This document shows, piece by piece, positions 7,880 through 11,862 of a stretch of DNA of 11,862 nucleotides (the stretch's first letter is position 1; every line of letters begins with the position of its first letter). Below the pieces are notes generated by a model. The model saw nothing but the letters and a program-made list of their open reading frames with translations. It did not search any database and had not been told where the DNA came from. A program made the position numbers and the translations under genes. The stretch is from an uncultured Lachnospiraceae bacterium (GTDB lineage: Bacteria > Bacillota > Clostridia > Lachnospirales > Lachnospiraceae). The stretch lies in the NCBI GenBank assembly GCA_958405355.1, contig CATYEA010000038.1, positions 1-11,862 on the forward strand, written 5' to 3'.

Positions 7880-7885
7880 AGTATA
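7880..7885 (-). promoter_or_regulatory. Possible -10 box for the M16 peptidase cluster
   Basis: TATACT is read on the - strand 37 bases before the peptidase ATG. No convincing -35 hexamer lies 16-18 bases upstream, so this is a weak candidate. The 13-base dyad at 7896-7908 lies just upstream of it. Confidence 0.35.
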
Positions 7886-7895
7886 CTATAGTTTT

Positions 7896-7908
7896 TGTTA
7901 AAATAACA
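7896..7908. promoter_or_regulatory. Small perfect dyad in the divergent promoter region
   Basis: TGTTA-AAA-TAACA is a 5-bp perfect inverted repeat with a 3-base centre. It lies between the candidate -10 box of the peptidase cluster and the + strand promoter of the DUF1846 gene, where an operator could sit. It is short and AT-rich, so chance is a real alternative. Confidence 0.3.
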
Positions 7909-7930
7909 GCATAATTTTCGTAACTCAGAA

Positions 7931-7960
7931 TTGTAACCTTGTCGCAAATTGTGTTATACT
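7931..7960 (+). promoter_or_regulatory. Promoter of the DUF1846 gene
   Basis: TTGTAA (7931-7936) and TATACT (7955-7960) are separated by 18 bases, with an extended -10 TG at 7952-7953. Transcription would start near 7967, leaving a leader of about 38 bases before the ATG at 8005. This rules out in-frame start codons upstream of about 7960. Confidence 0.7.
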
Positions 7961-7990
7961 GTTTTCAGATGTTTTTTAAGTCACTTATAC

Positions 7991-7998
7991 AAGGGGGA
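7991..7998 (+). promoter_or_regulatory. Ribosome binding site that sets the DUF1846 start
   Basis: AAGGGGGA lies six bases before ATG 8005. An out-of-frame ATG at 8000 (ATG-TTA-TGA) is too close to this site, and its stop overlaps the true start. Confidence 0.75.
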
Positions 7999-8004
7999 AA
8001 TGTT

Positions 8005-9510
8005 ATGAAAATCGGATTTGACCCGGATAAATATATTCTCGAACAGTCAAAATATATTTTGGAACGTGTCAATAATTACGATAAACTTTATCTGGAATTC
8101 GGCGGGAAATTAATCTCAGATTTACACGCAAAACGTGTTCTTCCCGGTTTTGATGAAAATGCCAAAATCAAATTGCTCCAGCAGTTAAAAGACAAATCAG
8201 AAATTATCATCTGTGTTTATGCCGGAGATATCGAGCGAAATAAAATCCGCGGTGATTTCGGTATCACTTATGATATGGATGTACTCCGTCTGATTGATGA
8301 CCTGAGAGAATATGGCCTTGAAGTCAATAGTGTAGTCATCACCCGCTACAGCGGCCAGCCGGCCACTACCGTATTTATCAACAAACTGGAACGCCGGAAT
8401 ATCAAAGTCTATACCCATGAAGCTATCCTTGGTTATCCAACAGATGTGGATACCATCGTCAGCAGTGAAGGTTATGGACGAAATCCTTATATTACAACGA
8501 CAAAGCCGATTGTAGTCGTAACAGCACCAGGTCCTGGCAGCGGCAAATTGGCCACTTGCCTGAATCAGCTTTATCATGAACACCGCCTTGGAAAATCTGC
8601 CGGATATTCCAAGTTTGAAACCTTCCCAGTCTGGAATATTCCGTTGAAACATCCTCTGAATGTGGCTTACGAGGCCGCCACCGTTGATTTAAAGGATGTC
8701 AACATGATCGACTCCTTCCACCTGGATGCCTATGGCAAGATGGCTGTCAATTATAACCGGGATTTGGAAATGTTCCCTGTTATCCGCCGGATCATCGAGC
8801 GTATAACAAACGAAACTTCCGTTTATAAATCTCCGACAGACATGGGTGTCAACCGGATTGGCTTTGGCATTATCGATGATGAAGTTGTCCAGGAAGCTTC
8901 CCGCCAGGAAATTATTCGACGCTATTTTAAAACAAGCTGCGAATACAAAAAAGGACTCATCAACGAAGATGCCATGCAACGCATGTATCTCATTATGGAA
9001 AACATGGGATTGAAACCGGAAGAACGGAGCGTTGTACTTCCTGCCCGTGAATTGGCTGAAAAATATAAAGGAATTTTGATCAATAATGATATTTGTTCCG
9101 TCACCGCAATTCAGATGGAAGACGGCCAGATCATTACCGGTAAAAAATCTGAACTGATGAGTGCCTGCGGTGCCATGATCTTAAATGCCATCAAATATCT
9201 GGCTGGTATTTCTGATGAGATTCCACTCATCTCTCACAACATTCTGGAGCCAATGATTCATTTAAAGAAAAATCATCTCCACAACAAATACACAGCCCTT
9301 AACAGCGAAGAAATCTTAATCGCTTTAAGTATCAGCGCTGTAACAAATCCTGTGGCTCAGGTTGCCATGGATAACTTAAGTAAACTTCGTGGATTACAGG
9401 CCCATTCAACGATCATGCTGACCAGAAACGACGAGCAGACCCTTCGTAAGCTGGGCATTGATGTGACAAGTGATCCATTCTATCCATCGGACAGCTTATC
9501 TTATAATTAA
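8005..9510 (+). CDS. DUF1846 domain protein
   Basis: The 501-residue product matches the DUF1846 family in length and sequence, starting [15 protein letters not shown]. The N-terminal third has hydrophobic strands typical of a nucleotide-binding fold ([16 protein letters not shown]). At 174-181 there is a P-loop-like APGPGSGK, followed by the family signature around [17 protein letters not shown] (201-217) and YEAATVDL (222-229). The C-terminal half is mainly helical. The family is conserved in Firmicutes and some Actinobacteria, and structures exist, but I know of no established function; ATP or GTP binding is an inference from the loop. I choose ATG 8005 rather than the in-frame TTG at 7939 because the promoter lies between them and AAGGGGG precedes 8005. 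It is a single-gene transcript bounded by its own promoter and terminator. Confidence 0.93.
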   Translation: MKIGFDPDKYILEQSKYILERVNNYDKLYLEFGGKLISDLHAKRVLPGFDENAKIKLLQQLKDKSEIIICVYAGDIERNKIRGDFGITYDMDVLRLIDDLREYGLEVNSVVITRYSGQPATTVFINKLERRNIKVYTHEAILGYPTDVDTIVSSEGYGRNPYITTTKPIVVVTAPGPGSGKLATCLNQLYHEHRLGKSAGYSKFETFPVWNIPLKHPLNVAYEAATVDLKDVNMIDSFHLDAYGKMAVNYNRDLEMFPVIRRIIERITNETSVYKSPTDMGVNRIGFGIIDDEVVQEASRQEIIRRYFKTSCEYKKGLINEDAMQRMYLIMENMGLKPEERSVVLPARELAEKYKGILINNDICSVTAIQMEDGQIITGKKSELMSACGAMILNAIKYLAGISDEIPLISHNILEPMIHLKKNHLHNKYTALNSEEILIALSISAVTNPVAQVAMDNLSKLRGLQAHSTIMLTRNDEQTLRKLGIDVTSDPFYPSDSLSYN

Positions 9511-9519
9511 ATGCTAAAA

Positions 9520-9565
9520 ATGAGTATCAATTTTCATTCAAAGGAAATTGGTACTCATATTTTTT
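9520..9565 (+). terminator. Intrinsic terminator of the DUF1846 gene
   Basis: A 16-bp stem pairs 9520-9535 with 9543-9558 (two G-T wobbles), has a 7-base loop, and is followed by a T-rich tract (9560-9565). It begins nine bases after the DUF1846 stop and separates that gene from the lipoprotein gene. Confidence 0.92.
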
Positions 9566-9617
9566 GTCCAAAAGTTCATACTAGAATTATCTTTTAATTA
9601 TTCAGGAGGTAATCACT

Positions 9618-10157
9618 ATGAAAACACGTCGGACATATTTATTATGGATTCTTTCCATCTTTACAGCCCTTCTCATTACAGGTTGTTCCAGTGGCGATAA
9701 AGCCGGAACTCAGGCCCGAACGGATTTAACTGCCGATCATGTCCGGGGATTATATTCCGGTATGGCCCGAACGGACGTAGAAGACCTGCTCGGTACCGGA
9801 GATAAGAGTCTGGCTGACCATGAAAAAATCGATGTTTACAGTCTTTCTGATGGTACGACCGCAGTTCTCCGTTATCGTGATGATACATTATTAGGTGCCT
9901 ATCTTCGCGATAAAGATAATATTGAAACATCCATCTTTGGCCAGGATACTACAAATATGAGCGGTGTTAACGGTGTGACTGATACCGGCAGTTCACTGGA
10001 TAAGGACTCTTCAAACGATAATAACGCAGATAACGGAGCTATGAACGAGGGTAATGCGAATAATGGGGCTGACGGAAACATGGGTCTGGAAAATTCTGAT
10101 TTAAATAATGCCGCTGATGCTGCCACAGAAGCCGAAAGTGAGACGGCTGCCCGATAA
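9618..10157 (+). CDS. Small lipoprotein with a BamE/SmpA-like core and acidic Asn-rich tail
   Basis: The 179-residue product begins with a basic N-region (MKTRR), a hydrophobic core and a lipobox LITG-C23. It is therefore exported and lipid-anchored on the outer face of the cytoplasmic membrane. Residues about 40-97 (RGLYSGMARTDVEDLLG, then VYSLSDGTTAVLRYRDDTLLGAYL) follow the short helix-helix-sheet pattern of BamE/SmpA-like or PepSY-like small lipoprotein domains; this is a resemblance, not a firm match. From about residue 110 to the end the protein is low-complexity (Asn, Asp, Gly, Ala, Ser, Glu) and probably disordered. AGGAGGT at 9604-9610, seven bases before the ATG, fixes the start. 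No clear promoter is visible in the 50 bases after the DUF1846 terminator. The function is unknown. Confidence 0.9.
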   Translation: MKTRRTYLLWILSIFTALLITGCSSGDKAGTQARTDLTADHVRGLYSGMARTDVEDLLGTGDKSLADHEKIDVYSLSDGTTAVLRYRDDTLLGAYLRDKDNIETSIFGQDTTNMSGVNGVTDTGSSLDKDSSNDNNADNGAMNEGNANNGADGNMGLENSDLNNAADAATEAESETAAR

Positions 10158-10184
10158 ACAACTTTTCCTCGAATCCGCAACAGC

Positions 10185-10220
10185 AAAAACGCCGCCTGGA
10201 AAACCAGACGGCGTTTCTTT
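10185..10220. terminator. Bidirectional terminator between the lipoprotein gene and PFOR
   Basis: AAACGCCGCCTGG (10187-10199) pairs with CCAGACGGCGTTT (10204-10216) around an AAAA loop, with a single C-A mismatch. A T-rich run follows on the + strand, and five A (10185-10189) before it give a U-tract on the - strand. It serves the convergent genes ending at 10157 and 10254. Confidence 0.88.
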
Positions 10221-10253
10221 ATTTATCCGTTACATACGGTATGACTCTTCAGA

Positions 10254-11862
10254 TTATTCTGCTGCCATTTTGATGTAGCCAGCAAGTCTTTCTTTAGCGT
10301 CTTCTTCATTCTTAACGAACATTTCTTCAGCAATTTCTGGGAATGTTCTCTGTAAGGAAGAATAACGTACTTCATTCATGATGAATTCTCTGAAGTTTCC
10401 TGTAGGTTCTTTTGTGGAATCAAGGATAAATGGATTCTTTCCTTCTGCTTTCAACAGTGGATTGTATCTCCACATATGCCAGTATCCGCAAGCAACAGCT
10501 TCTTTAATTCTTGTCTGAGCACCGCTCATACCACCCTTAATACCATGGTTGATACATGGAGCATAACCGATGATCAGGGATGGACCTGGATAGCTTTCAG
10601 CTTCTTTCAGAGCTTTAACTAACTGACCCTGATTTGCACCCATAGCAACTTCTGCTACGTATACATAACCATAGGAAACAGCCATCATACCAAGGTCTTT
10701 CTTCTTCTGTTTCTTACCAGAAGCAGCGAATTTAGCAACTGCACCTGTTGGTGTAGATTTGGAAGCCTGTCCACCTGTGTTGGAGTAAACTTCTGTATCA
10801 TATACGAATACGTTGATATCTTCACCGGAAGCTAATACATGGTCTAAGCCGCCGTATCCGATATCGTATGCCCATCCGTCACCACCGAAGATCCACTGAG
10901 ATTTCTTAACGAGTAAGTCATCGTACTTTTCGATAGCTTCACAAGCTGCTTTAACTTCGCCATCGCACTGGCAATCTTTAACAGCTTCTAACAATGCTGC
11001 TGCGGAAACCTTGGATTCTTCACCTAAATCCATAGTTGCGATCCAGTTTTCCATAGCTTCTTTTACAGCACCTGTAGCTTTTTCAGCTGCAGCTTTAACT
11101 GTATCACGAAGACCAAGTCTACGCTGTTTCTGGCCTAAGTACATACCTAAACCAAATTCTGCGTTATCTTCGAACAGGGAGTTACACCAAGCAGGACCCT
11201 GTCCTTTTTCATTTGTTGTATATGGCATAGATGGTGTAGAAGCACCCCAGATAGAGGAGCATCCTGTAGCGTTTGCAATCTGCATACGATCACCAAATAA
11301 CTGTGTCATTAATTTAGCGTAAGGTGTTTCACCACAACCTGCACAAGCTCCGGAGAACTCGAATAATGGCTGTTCGAACTGGCTACCTTTAACAGTAAAT
11401 TTATCCATTGGATTAGCTTTCTTGGAAACGCTCATTGCATATTCCCAATTTTCTGCTTCTGCTTCCTGAGTATGAGCAGGAACCATAGTTAAAGCTTTTT
11501 CCTTAGCTGGGCAGACATTAGCACAGCTTCCGCATCCAAGACAGTCAAGTGGAGATACCTGCATCTTGAACATGTACTGATCAATGCCTTTGCCTTTACC
11601 TGCTACAGCACCGAATCCAGCAGGAGCTGCTGCATTTTCTTCAGCTGTTAACAGAATTGGACGGATTGTTGCATGTGGACATACATAAGAACACTGGTTA
11701 CACTGAATACATTTGGAAGCATCCCATGCTGGAACCATAGTTGCAACACCACGTTTTTCGTATGCAGCTGTTCCCAGAGGGAATTCACCATTTTCCATAC
11801 CAACAAATGCACTAACTGGAAGGTCATCACCTTTCTGTGCGTTGATTGGCTGAACAATTTTC
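10254..11862 (-). CDS. nifJ: Pyruvate:ferredoxin (flavodoxin) oxidoreductase, C-terminal part (5' end outside window)
   Basis: This enzyme oxidises pyruvate to acetyl-CoA and CO2 and passes the electrons to ferredoxin, the main pyruvate exit in anaerobic fermentation. The frame stays open to the right edge, so only the last 535 codons of a normally ~1180-residue single chain are seen. Numbered from the first visible codon, there are two [4Fe-4S] ferredoxin motifs, CIQCNQCSYVCP (Cys 51, 54, 57, 61) and CLGCGSCANVCP (107, 110, 113, 117). The ligands of the cluster next to TPP follow: CAGC (173, 176), ATGC (201) and APC (436), matching the spacing in the Desulfovibrio enzyme. The TPP site GDGWAYDIG and YSNTGGQASKSTPTG is intact. 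Codon choice looks biased, as expected for a very highly expressed gene. The ATG at 11796-11798 is internal. Confidence 0.97.
   Translation of the reverse strand, partial: KIVQPINAQKGDDLPVSAFVGMENGEFPLGTAAYEKRGVATMVPAWDASKCIQCNQCSYVCPHATIRPILLTAEENAAAPAGFGAVAGKGKGIDQYMFKMQVSPLDCLGCGSCANVCPAKEKALTMVPAHTQEAEAENWEYAMSVSKKANPMDKFTVKGSQFEQPLFEFSGACAGCGETPYAKLMTQLFGDRMQIANATGCSSIWGASTPSMPYTTNEKGQGPAWCNSLFEDNAEFGLGMYLGQKQRRLGLRDTVKAAAEKATGAVKEAMENWIATMDLGEESKVSAAALLEAVKDCQCDGEVKAACEAIEKYDDLLVKKSQWIFGGDGWAYDIGYGGLDHVLASGEDINVFVYDTEVYSNTGGQASKSTPTGAVAKFAASGKKQKKKDLGMMAVSYGYVYVAEVAMGANQGQLVKALKEAESYPGPSLIIGYAPCINHGIKGGMSGAQTRIKEAVACGYWHMWRYNPLLKAEGKNPFILDSTKEPTGNFREFIMNEVRYSSLQRTFPEIAEEMFVKNEEDAKERLAGYIKMAAE

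Noticed and set aside
8197..8652. 151-codon open frame antisense to the DUF1846 gene
   Set aside because: The opposite strand encodes a conserved full-length protein with its own promoter and terminator; the antisense frame has no supporting features.
9713..9775. Twelve-base direct repeat GGCCCGAACGGA (9713-9724 and 9764-9775) inside the lipoprotein gene
   Set aside because: Both copies are in frame and encode Ala-Arg-Thr-Asp; with only two copies 39 bases apart in a coding region, chance or local duplication is enough and no function is implied.
11648..11857. Frame on the - strand overlapping the PFOR gene in another phase
   Set aside because: The PFOR frame continues to the window edge with conserved sequence (KIVQPINAQKGDDLPVSAF), so the overlapping frame is a shadow.
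1..11862. CRISPR array, tRNA/rRNA gene, insertion sequence or prophage signature
   Set aside because: No repeat-spacer pattern, no tRNA-like cloverleaf, and no transposase, integrase or phage structural gene was seen on either strand.

Overview
The window looks like chromosomal DNA of an anaerobic, low-to-mid G+C Gram-positive bacterium, most likely a gut clostridium of the Lachnospiraceae type. I infer this from the single-chain pyruvate:ferredoxin oxidoreductase, the DUF1846 protein, the Firmicutes-style M16 peptidase and RlmH, the strong AGGAGG-type ribosome binding sites and the intrinsic terminators. The genus cannot be fixed from this sequence alone. No mobile element, CRISPR array, tRNA or rRNA is visible, and no gene-free stretch exceeds about 160 bases.

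Layout from left to right: (1) the 3' end of a multi-pass membrane protein gene on the + strand; (2) a two-way terminator at 438-480, facing carB; (3) carB on the - strand with its own consensus promoter and no carA beside it; (4) a tight - strand cluster, in transcription order: M16 zinc peptidase, HAAS/DUF1700-like membrane protein, rlmH, GNAT acetyltransferase, an 89-residue unknown protein, a DUF4160 protein that overlaps it, and an AT-rich gene for a two-helix membrane protein; (5) a 161-base divergent promoter region; (6) a DUF1846 gene on the + strand ending in a strong terminator; (7) a small lipoprotein gene on the + strand; (8) a second two-way terminator; (9) the C-terminal 535 codons of pyruvate:ferredoxin oxidoreductase on the - strand, running off the right edge.

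Most genes are housekeeping: carbamoyl phosphate for pyrimidines and arginine (carB), ribosome modification (rlmH), protein turnover (M16) and central fermentation (PFOR). The accessory-looking part is 3846-5155, where three poorly known genes lie between the GNAT gene and carB. The last of them is clearly more AT-rich than its neighbours. I see no convincing new multi-gene system. The best leads are this small block, its TTG-started overlapping DUF4160 gene, and the absence of carA next to carB.
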